A stretch of DNA of 37,761 nt from a virus: positions 1 through 37,761 of IMG/VR virus record IMGVR_UViG_3300034121_000839. The stretch is one strand, 5' to 3'. Positions within the stretch are counted from its first letter, which is position 1. Each line of letters begins with the position of its first letter. This document shows positions 23,354 to 30,344 of the stretch, piece by piece. Under the pieces are notes generated by a model. That model worked only from the letters and a program-made list of their open reading frames with translations, had not been told where the DNA came from and did no database searches. A program made the position numbers and the translations under genes.

Positions 23354-23674
23354 ATGGATATTTCTTATGCCCAAATAATAATTACACTAGTCGCATCGCT
23401 TCTCAGCGGTATGGGGACTGGTTTAATTGCTGGTCGCAGGTCTAAAAAAGCAGATAAAATAAGGGCGGAAGAAAAGGCAAAAGATGAGCTTAAGCTTGAA
23501 TTAAAAGACCTTCAAATTAAATTATACAAACTTGAGCGTGACCTTGATGAGTGGAAAGACAAATACTTTGAGGCACTTCAGGAATTGATACAGGTAAAAG
23601 CCGAACTTGAGCATACTTTAATGGCATTAAACCATATAGAAATACATAATTCAGAAATTAATGATGAGCACTAG
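23354..23674 (+). CDS. Membrane-anchored coiled-coil protein
   Basis: A 106-residue protein with one N-terminal membrane helix (IIITLVASLLSGMGTGLIAG) and a long coiled coil (about 30-95) rich in Lys, Glu and Leu. This topology resembles Rz/i-spanins or the holin-associated accessory proteins of Gram-positive phages, but actinobacterial hosts mostly lack a classical outer membrane. The function is unassigned. Confidence 0.65.
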   Translation: MDISYAQIIITLVASLLSGMGTGLIAGRRSKKADKIRAEEKAKDELKLELKDLQIKLYKLERDLDEWKDKYFEALQELIQVKAELEHTLMALNHIEIHNSEINDEH

Positions 23675-23694
23675 CACTACAAATATATAAATAG

Positions 23695-23700
23695 TATACT
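23695..23700 (+). promoter_or_regulatory. -10 box TATACT, leaderless start of 23707
   Basis: TATACT ends six bases before ATG 23707. No clear -35 is seen. The spacing matches the other leaderless starts in the window. Confidence 0.55.
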
Positions 23701-23706
23701 GGTAGT

Positions 23707-24264
23707 ATGACTTGTATTGTTGCTATAGCTCAAAATGGTGTTGTTTATATGGGCTCAGACCACGCCGCCTCAGATGATAAGAGTGGCTGGATATTGTCTC
23801 GTAAAGAGCCAAAGTGTTTTAAAGTTGGTCAGTATGGAATTGCTTTTACAGATTCTTTTCGTATGGGGCAAATTTTGCAATACATGTGGACCCCACCAAA
23901 GTATACTCCAACTAAAACTAATTCAGGATTAGATAAGTTTATGAGAACTAAGTTTGTCGATTCAGTTAAAGCTGCATTTAAAGAGCATGGCTACGGGAGC
24001 ATTGGATCATCCTCCGAAGAAGACACTGGTGGAATTTTCATAGTAGGTGTTGAAGGCAGAATCTTTACTATAGATGAAGACTTTCATGTTGGAGAAAATG
24101 TGGTTAATTACATGGCCGAAGGTAGCGGTGGACAGATAGCCCTTGGGGCCTTGCATGCCACAAAGAATCAAAAGAACCCTAGGCTTAGATTAAAAGCAGC
24201 ACTAGAAGCAGCAACTGAGTTCAACATGAGCGTTGCCGCCCCCTATACATATATTCAAGTTTAG
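23707..24264 (+). CDS. Proteasome-beta/HslV-like Ntn hydrolase
   Basis: A 185-residue protein starting MTCIVAI, so removal of Met exposes Thr 1. GSDHAAS places Asp 17 (mature numbering) and RKEPKCFKVG offers Lys 32 or 35, matching the Thr1-Asp17-Lys33 set of proteasomal beta subunits. Alternating strands and GEGG-like turns (AEGSGGQIALGAL) fit the Ntn sandwich, including the helix after SGG. No propeptide is present, as in HslV. It could be a small autonomous peptidase, or interfere with the host proteasome, which among Bacteria is mainly found in Actinobacteria. Confidence 0.83.
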   Translation: MTCIVAIAQNGVVYMGSDHAASDDKSGWILSRKEPKCFKVGQYGIAFTDSFRMGQILQYMWTPPKYTPTKTNSGLDKFMRTKFVDSVKAAFKEHGYGSIGSSSEEDTGGIFIVGVEGRIFTIDEDFHVGENVVNYMAEGSGGQIALGALHATKNQKNPRLRLKAALEAATEFNMSVAAPYTYIQV

Positions 24265-24266
24265 TG

Positions 24267-24272
24267 TATAAT
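24267..24272 (+). promoter_or_regulatory. -10 box TATAAT, leaderless start of 24279
   Basis: TATAAT starts two bases after the stop codon of the Ntn hydrolase and ends six bases before ATG 24279. The -35 is weak. Confidence 0.62.
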
Positions 24273-24278
24273 TGATTT

Positions 24279-24659
24279 ATGTTGATACTTGTTTCTGTTC
24301 TGTCAGTTGCTGTAACAATATTTATGATTAGAGCATGCACATCAATATTGAAAAAATATGATTTTGGTTTCTACTACATAAATAAAATAGAAGAGCAGCT
24401 AGAAGCACAAAGAATGCAAGAAGCAATGGCGCAAGATGGCGCCATAGATATCAATATGCTTAGGCCAGATGACTACAGTCACGCTATGGATCTAAGAGGT
24501 ACACCAACTCATGTCTGCCCATGTGGATGCGATATATGGAATGTTAAAGTAATGTTTGAATCAAATGAAATCGCTACATATTTCTTAGATATGGAATGCG
24601 CTAATTGCGGAAGCGTTGCTACCGCTCCAACACCAGTAGATAAAGGATTTATAAATTGA
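24279..24659 (+). CDS. Membrane-anchored zinc-ribbon protein
   Basis: A 126-residue protein: an N-terminal membrane helix (LILVSVLSVAVTIFMIRAC), a short coiled coil, then a zinc ribbon built from CPCGCD (about 80-85) and CANCG (about 107-111). The ribbon should face the cytoplasm or the periplasmic space depending on orientation. The family is not recognised. It is predicted leaderless. Confidence 0.68.
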   Translation: MLILVSVLSVAVTIFMIRACTSILKKYDFGFYYINKIEEQLEAQRMQEAMAQDGAIDINMLRPDDYSHAMDLRGTPTHVCPCGCDIWNVKVMFESNEIATYFLDMECANCGSVATAPTPVDKGFIN

Positions 24660-24826
24660 GAAAATCAGAAAGATTAAGAGAGCTTGAGTTCGCAGTAATT
24701 AGAATGGAAATGACTATTCAGTTGCTGGAAATGACATTAAATAATCTATTAGAGATGCAAGGAATGTCCAGTGCGCCTGAGTTAGACGGCGGAAAATGGT
24801 ACAAAAACAAACCAGATAACTCTTGA
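24656..24826 (+). CDS. Small coiled-coil protein
   Basis: A 56-residue protein starting at TTG 24656, overlapping the previous stop, with AAGGA upstream. Residues 3-38 form one amphipathic helix (LRELEFAVIRMEMTIQLLEM). Its last codons carry the -35 box of the next promoter. Confidence 0.5.
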   Translation: MRKSERLRELEFAVIRMEMTIQLLEMTLNNLLEMQGMSSAPELDGGKWYKNKPDNS

Positions 24827-24850
24827 CATTCTGCTGTTATTTAGTAGAAT
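24823..24850 (+). promoter_or_regulatory. Promoter TTGACA-N16-TAGAAT, leaderless start of 24857
   Basis: Perfect TTGACA (24823-24828) overlaps the preceding stop codon; TAGAAT is at 24845-24850. Six bases separate it from ATG 24857. The block TTTAGTAGAAT is identical to that before 692. Confidence 0.8.
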
Positions 24851-24856
24851 ATAGAT

Positions 24857-25969
24857 ATGAATAAAAAACTAATAGCATTAATTACACTAATCACACTAAT
24901 TGCGCCTATCAAGGCGATTGCTGCAGAGCCAGCACCAACGATTGCAATTTTAGACACAGCAATCGATACTTCCTTGCCAGAGTTTAAGGATAAGATTGTT
25001 CAAGAAGTTTGTCTTATTGATTGGACAACTTGCCCAAATGGTCTTTCATACATGGAGGGTCCAGGAGCAGCATCAATGCCAGCCGATTTAATTACAAAGA
25101 ATGGTTTTGATCATGGAACACAAATGGCATCAATTTTTCTTAAAAATAACCCTGATGCTAAAATTGTGTTTATTAAAATTATTGGTAATAATGCAAGTGG
25201 TCAACGACAAGTAGCGCTTGAGTCAACTGTGTTTAATGCTCTCAATTGGGTAAAGAAAAATGCATCTAAATATAACATTAAGGCTGTCAGCATGTCTCAA
25301 GGACACCACAATCTAGGTGCTGCAGGAACAAGTTACTGCCCCAACACACCAATTACTAAGCAGTCTGTTATTGATTTATCTTCTATTAACATCCCAGTTT
25401 TCTTCCCTTCAGGCAACGGGCGTGACTATAACAGAATCGACTGGCCAGCTTGTATAGACGAATCGGTCTCTGTTGGATACGTAGATCAACAAGGCGAAAT
25501 GTCTGCATCTAGCAACAACGATGCGTCTAAGCTTGACTTCTTTGATTATGGATTTTGGCAAGCAACTGCTCCTGGTGGAGTGGTAAAAAATGTTGCTGGT
25601 TCATCTGCTGCAGTAGCAGTTTCAGCAGCAAAGTATATTAAGTTGCAGCAAGCCAAGCCAAATCTAAATATGAATCAACTTATTGATGTTTTGAAACAGA
25701 CTTCTGTTGATACAATTGGTCGACAAGGAAAGTTTAAAAAACTTATTAACATAAATGCAGCATTAGCGTATCAGTATGTTGCAGTATTAACACCTCAACA
25801 AGTTTCCGATGCAAAAGCAAAAGCAGATGCCGCAAGAAAAGCAGCACTTCAATTGGAAATCAACAAGCTAATTGCAGATGCAGAGCTTCAGTACCAGTTA
25901 GAGGTCAAAGCAGCAGCAGACAAGCTATCTGCATATAAGACAGCACAGTTAGCAAGATTAAATGGATAA
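24857..25969 (+). CDS. Secreted subtilisin-like serine protease (S8)
   Basis: A 370-residue protease with a signal peptide (1-22, ending AIA). The triad is D33 in AILDTAID, H86 in FDHGTQMAS and S250 in AGSSAA, with N187 (PSGNG) for the oxyanion hole. There is no obvious propeptide: the catalytic Asp motif begins right after the signal peptide. S249/S250 replaces the usual GTSMA with GSSAA. A C-terminal Ala/Lys/Gln coiled coil (about 310-365) follows. The phage probably exports it from the infected cell or uses it to process surface proteins. It is predicted leaderless, unusual for a secreted enzyme. Confidence 0.9.
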   Translation: MNKKLIALITLITLIAPIKAIAAEPAPTIAILDTAIDTSLPEFKDKIVQEVCLIDWTTCPNGLSYMEGPGAASMPADLITKNGFDHGTQMASIFLKNNPDAKIVFIKIIGNNASGQRQVALESTVFNALNWVKKNASKYNIKAVSMSQGHHNLGAAGTSYCPNTPITKQSVIDLSSINIPVFFPSGNGRDYNRIDWPACIDESVSVGYVDQQGEMSASSNNDASKLDFFDYGFWQATAPGGVVKNVAGSSAAVAVSAAKYIKLQQAKPNLNMNQLIDVLKQTSVDTIGRQGKFKKLININAALAYQYVAVLTPQQVSDAKAKADAARKAALQLEINKLIADAELQYQLEVKAAADKLSAYKTAQLARLNG

Positions 25970-26171
25970 CAAATTAACTGTACTAGAAGAAATTATTAAA
26001 GAGATTGGCGAGGAGTTGTACCAGAAATGGTACAACGCCCTTGCTATTGAAGATAGAACAGAGGAGGCTTCAAAAGCCATGTCTTCTAATGCAGGAGAAA
26101 CTGCAGTCTGGGTAATCCAAACATTCATGAATAAGTTTAATGCAGCAGCGGATGAATTAAAGGGAGATTAA
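25962..26171 (+). CDS. Helical hypothetical protein
   Basis: A 69-residue acidic helical protein overlapping the subtilase end by 8 bases. It has no recognised motif. Its ribosome site is within the protease gene, so the two are coupled. Confidence 0.6.
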   Translation: MDNKLTVLEEIIKEIGEELYQKWYNALAIEDRTEEASKAMSSNAGETAVWVIQTFMNKFNAAADELKGD

Positions 26172-26172
26172 G

Positions 26173-26475
26173 TTGATCGTTACAGATGAAAGTTTTGACA
26201 AGGTTCTAGATGCACATGATTTAGTCCTTATCGACTTTTGGGCTCCATGGTGTGGACCCTGCAAAAAAGTATCCCCAATCTTAGATGATATATCGAATGA
26301 GCGTGGATTATGGGTGGGAAAGCTAAATGTTGATGAGAATCCAATAAAACCAGCAGAATACTCTGTAACCTCTATACCTTATATGGTACTATTTAAGTCA
26401 GGGAAACCAGTAAAAACTATTACTGGGGCTAAGCCAAAGCATGTATTGCTTGATGAGCTTTCCAAATGGATATAG
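26173..26475 (+). CDS. Thioredoxin
   Basis: A 100-residue thioredoxin with WCGPC (26-30) in DFWAPWCGPCKKV, D21 at the buried acid position and the cis-Pro in TSIPYMVLF. It starts at TTG 26173 behind GGGAG. It reduces disulfides and may supply electrons to the phage peroxiredoxin or GPx-like protein, or to a ribonucleotide reductase; whether host thioredoxin reductase accepts it is unknown. Confidence 0.95.
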   Translation: MIVTDESFDKVLDAHDLVLIDFWAPWCGPCKKVSPILDDISNERGLWVGKLNVDENPIKPAEYSVTSIPYMVLFKSGKPVKTITGAKPKHVLLDELSKWI

Positions 26476-26660
26476 AAGATATCGATGCAGACCACCTAGA
26501 GTTTGAAATATGGCTCAAGAATGGTTATGACAGAGGCTGGGTGTCGGATGTATTTTGTGACACACACGATGGTCCACCTTTAACAGATGAAGAAATGCAA
26601 GAATGGGAAGAAGGAGGAGATCCCTGCTCTTTCCATGTAAAAGTAAATGCACTACACTAA
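26466..26660 (+). CDS. Small acidic hypothetical protein
   Basis: A 64-residue very acidic protein with two Cys (FCDTHDGPP and DPCSFHV) and a Glu-rich centre (EEMQEWEEGGD). It overlaps thioredoxin by 10 bases. The family is not recognised; Cys/His/Asp residues could bind a metal. Confidence 0.62.
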   Translation: MDIEDIDADHLEFEIWLKNGYDRGWVSDVFCDTHDGPPLTDEEMQEWEEGGDPCSFHVKVNALH

Positions 26661-26685
26661 ATTTCTGTGATCATAAAGACACAGA
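26653..26685 (+). promoter_or_regulatory. Possible -10 and 5' hairpin before the secreted Ala/Thr-rich gene
   Basis: TACACT (26653-26658) may be a -10. TCTGTG (26664-26669) pairs with CACAGA (26680-26685) at the predicted 5' end. AAGGAG (26692-26697) then precedes ATG 26708. The -35 is poor, so the promoter is tentative. Confidence 0.45.
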
Positions 26686-26707
26686 GGAAATAAGGAGAAT
26701 AAATTAA

Positions 26708-28093
26708 ATGAACTCATTTAAGAAAGTATCAATTGCTACTGCTGCAGCTCTAGCAATCGTTGGCTTTACCGTATCACCATCTTCGGCAGCACCTCTTGCC
26801 GTTACGGTTGCAGGGTCAGCTAACGCAACTACAGCAGCAGCACCAGCAACAGTAGCAGTTCCATCAAGTAATGTCATTACTTCTGGAAACACTATTGCTC
26901 TTGCAGCAACAGCAGATACAGGTACAAATGTAACCTTTACTGCTTCATCAACTGTAAAGCTTGTAACAGCACTTAACACAACAGATGCACCAAAGACAAT
27001 TGCATCAGGTGTTTCGACACTTACAATTGCTTCTGCTGGCTCGGCATTAACAGTTTATGCTTATACAACTACAACAGCAGTTGGCTCAGTGACCATTACT
27101 AATGGCTCATACTCAACAATTGTTTACATCGCTGGTACTGCTGGAGCGGCGTACAACCTAGCACTAACAGTTCCTTCTGCAACAGCAGTTGGGACAGTGC
27201 CTACAATTGCTCTAACAACAACCGATGTATTCGGAAACTCAGTTTCAGATACAGCAACAGTAACCTTGATCGGTTCGACATTTGCTGATGGCACTGTCAC
27301 CAAGTCACTAACTACAGCTACAGCAACAAATACATCTACTGGAGCAGTTCTTGGAACTGTAACAGCAGCACTAGCAGCAGGAGTTGCTGGAGATGTAACA
27401 GTGGTTGCAACGGGCCTTGCATCAGTAACAGCCGTAACTGGCCTTGCTGCTCCAGTAAAGTCTGTCATTGCTAAGTTCACAGTTTCTGATCTTTCAGGAA
27501 TCATTGCAGGACTTAAGTCAGACCTTGCAGTTGCTAACGCGACTAATGCATCACATGTTGCAGACAAGTCAGCACTTGCAGCAGCAGTCGCTGCAGCAAA
27601 CAAGTCAAGAGATGATTTCTCAACTGCACTTGCAAGCGCAAATGTTCAGATCGCAAAGGCTATTGCTGAAGCAGCAGATGCTAAGAAGGCAAGCGATGCA
27701 GCAATTAAGGCTCTTACAGAAGCAGGCGCTGCTACAGAAAAGATCCTTGCTGATCTCAAGGTAGAACTTGCAGCAAGCAAGGCAGAAATCGCAGCAACAA
27801 ATAAGTTGTTTGACGCACTAAAGGTATCATCTGCTAAGGCACTTGCTGATCTAAAGGCTTCATCAGATAAGGCTCTTGCAGATGCAATCGCAGCACATGC
27901 TGCGACACTTGCAGATGCAAAGGTTGCTTCAGATAAGGCTCTTGCAGATGCAAAGACACTTTCAGATGCAACTGCAGCATCAGTCAAGGCAGCAAATGAC
28001 CTTGCAGCAGCAAAGGCAAAGGCTGACTATAATAAGTTGGCTGCAAAGTGGAACAAGGCTAATCCAAAGGCTAAGGTTGCACTAAAGAAGTAA
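26708..28093 (+). CDS. Secreted Ala/Thr-rich protein with C-terminal coiled coil, host-like
   Basis: A 461-residue protein with a signal peptide (1-27, ending SSA). Residues about 30-255 are Thr/Ala/Val-rich beta repeats, Ig-like in spacing (TIALTTTDVFGNSVSDTATVTL is split over two strands). Residues about 265-440 are an Ala/Lys/Asp coiled coil with repeated SDKALADA-type units, then a basic end (KAKVALKK). Codon use differs from its neighbours: AAG for Lys and C-ending or G-ending codons are more common. This looks like a recent gain from an actinobacterial host, resembling cell-surface proteins. It may coat or alter the infected cell surface. Confidence 0.8.
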   Translation: MNSFKKVSIATAAALAIVGFTVSPSSAAPLAVTVAGSANATTAAAPATVAVPSSNVITSGNTIALAATADTGTNVTFTASSTVKLVTALNTTDAPKTIASGVSTLTIASAGSALTVYAYTTTTAVGSVTITNGSYSTIVYIAGTAGAAYNLALTVPSATAVGTVPTIALTTTDVFGNSVSDTATVTLIGSTFADGTVTKSLTTATATNTSTGAVLGTVTAALAAGVAGDVTVVATGLASVTAVTGLAAPVKSVIAKFTVSDLSGIIAGLKSDLAVANATNASHVADKSALAAAVAAANKSRDDFSTALASANVQIAKAIAEAADAKKASDAAIKALTEAGAATEKILADLKVELAASKAEIAATNKLFDALKVSSAKALADLKASSDKALADAIAAHAATLADAKVASDKALADAKTLSDATAASVKAANDLAAAKAKADYNKLAAKWNKANPKAKVALKK

Positions 28094-28102
28094 ATAACTT
28101 CG

Positions 28103-28136
28103 ATTAAAGGGGCAAGGAATCCCTTGCCCCTTTAAT
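28103..28136 (+). terminator. Intrinsic-type terminator hairpin, 15-bp perfect stem
   Basis: ATTAAAGGGGCAAGG (28103-28117) pairs perfectly with CCTTGCCCCTTTAAT (28122-28136) around a 4-base loop. Geometry is identical to the hairpin at 640-673, and the T tract is similarly poor. It lies 9 bases after the stop codon. Confidence 0.9.
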
Positions 28137-28152
28137 GTTAAAATGATAGAAT
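28124..28152 (+). promoter_or_regulatory. Promoter TTGCCC-N17-TAGAAT, leaderless start of 28159
   Basis: TTGCCC (28124-28129) lies in the 3' arm of the terminator; TAGAAT is at 28147-28152, 17 bases on, and ends six bases before ATG 28159. Confidence 0.65.
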
Positions 28153-28158
28153 AGGCAT

Positions 28159-28377
28159 ATGGAATCAAATAAAAGAAGTTTATATAAATCAATTACTTGG
28201 CCAGCAGTGCATATTGGATTTGTTGGTACATTAGTTTATTTCTTTGAAATGGCTATTACTGGCGAAGCCCACTGGGAATACGCTGGCACATTTGCAATCA
28301 TATATACAGCATGTGAGGCTTTAGGATTTTTCTTACACGAAAGAGCTTGGAACAAGTTTGGAAATAAAGTTAAGTAA
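28159..28377 (+). CDS. DUF2061 membrane protein, copy 2
   Basis: A 72-residue two-helix membrane protein: KRSLYKSITWPAVHIGFVG, then an aromatic helix and FLHERAWNKFG, the DUF2061 end motif. It is longer in the loop than copy 1 (17757) and clearly diverged, so it is not a recent duplicate. It opens the oxygenase region and joins the next gene by a TAATG junction. Confidence 0.8.
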   Translation: MESNKRSLYKSITWPAVHIGFVGTLVYFFEMAITGEAHWEYAGTFAIIYTACEALGFFLHERAWNKFGNKVK

Positions 28378-29000
28378 TGAATGACATCCTTAAAAGTTTT
28401 ATTAAGGCTAAAGAAGAGAGAACCTCAGTAATCTTAAAAGATTATTTTAAAGTAAATACTGATTGGCAACAAATTTTAAACTATGTATACGAACAATCTT
28501 CTATGGACAACGAAGAATCACATGAAAAACAAAAAGAAGATAGACACATGGGCTCAAGATTCCATGGCAATCTTTTAGTGCTAGATCCTTTGTGGATAGC
28601 ACCTCAAAATGCTGAGGTGTGGGCTGGCATACCACAACTTAAAGATTTTCTTGTTAAGATTAATAAAGACTCTGGGTCAGGTGAATCATTTGAAGATTGT
28701 AAATTTTATAAGCATTGGGATATACGCCCATGTACATGTAACTCTATATGGCACTCAGAAGGCTTTAGAATTTCATTGTCAAATAGATTTGTGAAAGAGC
28801 ACAGCGATCCTTGGGACGCTGTATATTTACAAATAGTTGGAAAATCATTTTGGAAAATAGTTGGTTCAGATACACAGGTATATGAATTAAACGAAGGAGA
28901 TCTTTTGTTCTTTCCAAAAGAAACATCTCATGAAGTTTGGTCTGAAGGCCCAAGAGTTGGGATTTTAGTAGGAGATATATTAGGAAGGTTAAATAATTAA
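28377..29000 (+). CDS. JmjC/cupin-type Fe(II) oxygenase 2
   Basis: A 207-residue double-stranded beta-helix protein. H142-S-D144 in EHSDPWDAVYLQ and H185 in FFPKETSHEVW form the iron triad, with R193 close to the end of the fold. YELNEGDLLFFPKET is the strand before the distal His. It is a paralogue of 29262-29828 (shared GDLLFFPKETxHE). Such enzymes hydroxylate amino acids, proteins or nucleosides. The N-terminal 60 residues are helical and specific to this copy. A plain cupin that does not use 2OG remains possible. Confidence 0.72.
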   Translation: MNDILKSFIKAKEERTSVILKDYFKVNTDWQQILNYVYEQSSMDNEESHEKQKEDRHMGSRFHGNLLVLDPLWIAPQNAEVWAGIPQLKDFLVKINKDSGSGESFEDCKFYKHWDIRPCTCNSIWHSEGFRISLSNRFVKEHSDPWDAVYLQIVGKSFWKIVGSDTQVYELNEGDLLFFPKETSHEVWSEGPRVGILVGDILGRLNN

Positions 29001-29140
29001 TGGGTAAACATTTAGATAAAATGCAAAGAGCTCTTGCTCAAAGGCAGGCTGGAACATATTCAAGCGGACAAAAAAAACCTGGATCAATGAACATTAAAAA
29101 AACTGGCTACAGGGGTCAGAAAGCAAAGGGCTCTAAGTAG
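29000..29140 (+). CDS. Small basic protein
   Basis: A 46-residue Lys/Gln/Gly-rich protein (QKKPGSMNIKKTGYRGQKAKGSK at its end, in two segments). It is likely disordered and nucleic-acid binding. TAATG junction upstream and GTG overlap downstream support translation. Confidence 0.55.
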   Translation: MGKHLDKMQRALAQRQAGTYSSGQKKPGSMNIKKTGYRGQKAKGSK

Positions 29141-29265
29141 TGTTTGAAGATATTTGTCAGTGGTCTAAAGAATGTAGTAATAAAGCAACAAGAATTGCAT
29201 CAAGAAAAGAAGGACCAATTATAGACATTTGTGATAAATGTTGGCACAAAGAGTTTAAATCATGA
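29140..29265 (+). CDS. Tiny zinc-ribbon protein
   Basis: A 41-residue protein from GTG 29140. CQWSKEC and CDKCWHKEF give four Cys at zinc-ribbon spacing. It overlaps the next start by 4 bases. It sits between two paralogous oxygenases; function unknown. Confidence 0.55.
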   Translation: MFEDICQWSKECSNKATRIASRKEGPIIDICDKCWHKEFKS

Positions 29266-29828
29266 TTAATATAAGAGAAGAAATATTAAACGCAAAAGAA
29301 AACCACATAGCTTATATACATAAAGGATACTGGAAAGACGTCCCATCATGGCCAGAATTTTTAAATTGCATATTTAAAGAGATACAGTCAGAAACAACAG
29401 TAGAGACAAAAGGCGGAAGCTCTCAAGATGAAAAGGGTGTCGGAAATGTTGTAATAGCAAATAATGTATATTTTAGTCCACAAGTCACACATATGGAATA
29501 TTTCAGAACTATGTCTAGTTTTTTAAAAGACTTTGAGAATGTAAATGGAATAGAAATGGGTATATCTGGCCCTAAAATTTCAGTGGGGCCCAGAATAGTT
29601 CACGCTCATAGCGATCAATGGGACGCATTCTCATTACAATGCCAAGGCACAACTATATGGACAATAAGTTACCCAGAAGATGGGTACTCAGAAGAATTCC
29701 ATATGGAACCAGGAGACCTTCTATTTTTTCCAAAAGAAACTATGCATGAGCTTTATTGTGAGGAGCCTAGGGCTGGTATTATATTTAATTTGCCAGATGT
29801 TAGAGAATCCTCACATAAGTCAGCCTGA
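29262..29828 (+). CDS. JmjC/cupin-type Fe(II) oxygenase 3
   Basis: A 188-residue paralogue of the protein at 28377. The iron triad is H116-S-D118 (HAHSDQWDAFSLQ) and H162 (FFPKETMHELY), with R170 following. The two copies share motif spacing but little else, so the duplication is old or their substrates differ. A promoter and leader hairpin follow, so it ends the first oxygenase transcript. Confidence 0.7.
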   Translation: MINIREEILNAKENHIAYIHKGYWKDVPSWPEFLNCIFKEIQSETTVETKGGSSQDEKGVGNVVIANNVYFSPQVTHMEYFRTMSSFLKDFENVNGIEMGISGPKISVGPRIVHAHSDQWDAFSLQCQGTTIWTISYPEDGYSEEFHMEPGDLLFFPKETMHELYCEEPRAGIIFNLPDVRESSHKSA

Positions 29829-29837
29829 TCAAAATAA

Positions 29838-29877
29838 TGCTATAATAGTTGTATAAGCGGATTACTAGTCCCGCTTA
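29838..29877 (+). promoter_or_regulatory. Extended -10 promoter with 5' hairpin
   Basis: TGC-TATAAT (TATAAT 29841-29846). TAAGCGG (29854-29860) pairs with CCGCTTA (29871-29877), starting at the predicted 5' end (about 29853). AGGAG at 29892-29896 lies outside the hairpin. Confidence 0.68.
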
Positions 29878-29903
29878 AATTAATAACCTATAGGAGAAGT
29901 AAA

Positions 29904-30062
29904 ATGACAACAAATGGAATTAATGGTGGCGGATTCGAAGCTGCCACACCAGCAGGAACAAACAATATCAATGCACACTATTCAGACAACACAGGCTCAG
30001 CATTTCCTGTTACAGATAAGTCAACACAAGATGGTGCTGGCCTAGGACAGGGTGGTAAGTAA
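29904..30062 (+). CDS. Small Gly/Asn/Thr-rich protein
   Basis: A 52-residue low-complexity protein (NGINGGGFEAATPAGTNN, later GAGLGQGGK). Strong AGGAG and its own promoter with a 5' hairpin suggest high expression. Composition suggests a disordered virion decoration or linker protein; no family is recognised. Confidence 0.6.
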   Translation: MTTNGINGGGFEAATPAGTNNINAHYSDNTGSAFPVTDKSTQDGAGLGQGGK

Positions 30063-30063
30063 T

Positions 30064-30195
30064 ATGGAAAACATTAAAGCAGAAACACCAGCAGCACCTG
30101 TTGCACCAGCAGCACCTGTTGCACCTAAATCAGCAGTACCAGCGCCAGGAACACCTGAATTTGCTGCATGGGCTTGGGAAAATAGAAACGGCTAA
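30064..30195 (+). CDS. Small Pro/Ala-repeat protein
   Basis: A 43-residue protein with tandem PAAPVA units and an aromatic end (FAAWAWENRNG). It follows the previous stop by one base. Likely disordered; function unknown. Confidence 0.55.
   Translation: MENIKAETPAAPVAPAAPVAPKSAVPAPGTPEFAAWAWENRNG
30088..30123 (+). repeat. Tandem 18-bp direct repeat
   Basis: CCAGCAGCACCTGTTGCA occurs twice in a row (30088-30105, 30106-30123) with no mismatch. It keeps the reading frame and adds six residues to the Pro/Ala protein, indicating recent slippage. Confidence 0.9.
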
Positions 30196-30344
30196 TGTGT
30201 TACGAATGTGGATGTGAAACTCTAGGAAGTACTATGGGTGGAACGCAGGCAAATATTCTTGATGTTTCAAGAGATGGAGATTCAGGCTTAACATTAAGCA
30301 TGAGCTCCACACCAGAGCAGACAAGACAATTTATAAATGAGTAA
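30195..30344 (+). CDS. Tiny Cys-motif protein
   Basis: A 49-residue protein beginning MCYECGCET, three Cys in six residues, then a Gly/Thr/Ser-rich part and a helical end. Coupled to both neighbours (TAATG and an 8-base overlap). Confidence 0.55.
   Translation: MCYECGCETLGSTMGGTQANILDVSRDGDSGLTLSMSSTPEQTRQFINE

Noticed and set aside
26704-27987. Minus-strand open frames opposite the secreted Ala/Thr-rich gene
   Set aside because: Same compositional effect; the + frame has a signal peptide, ribosome site and terminator.
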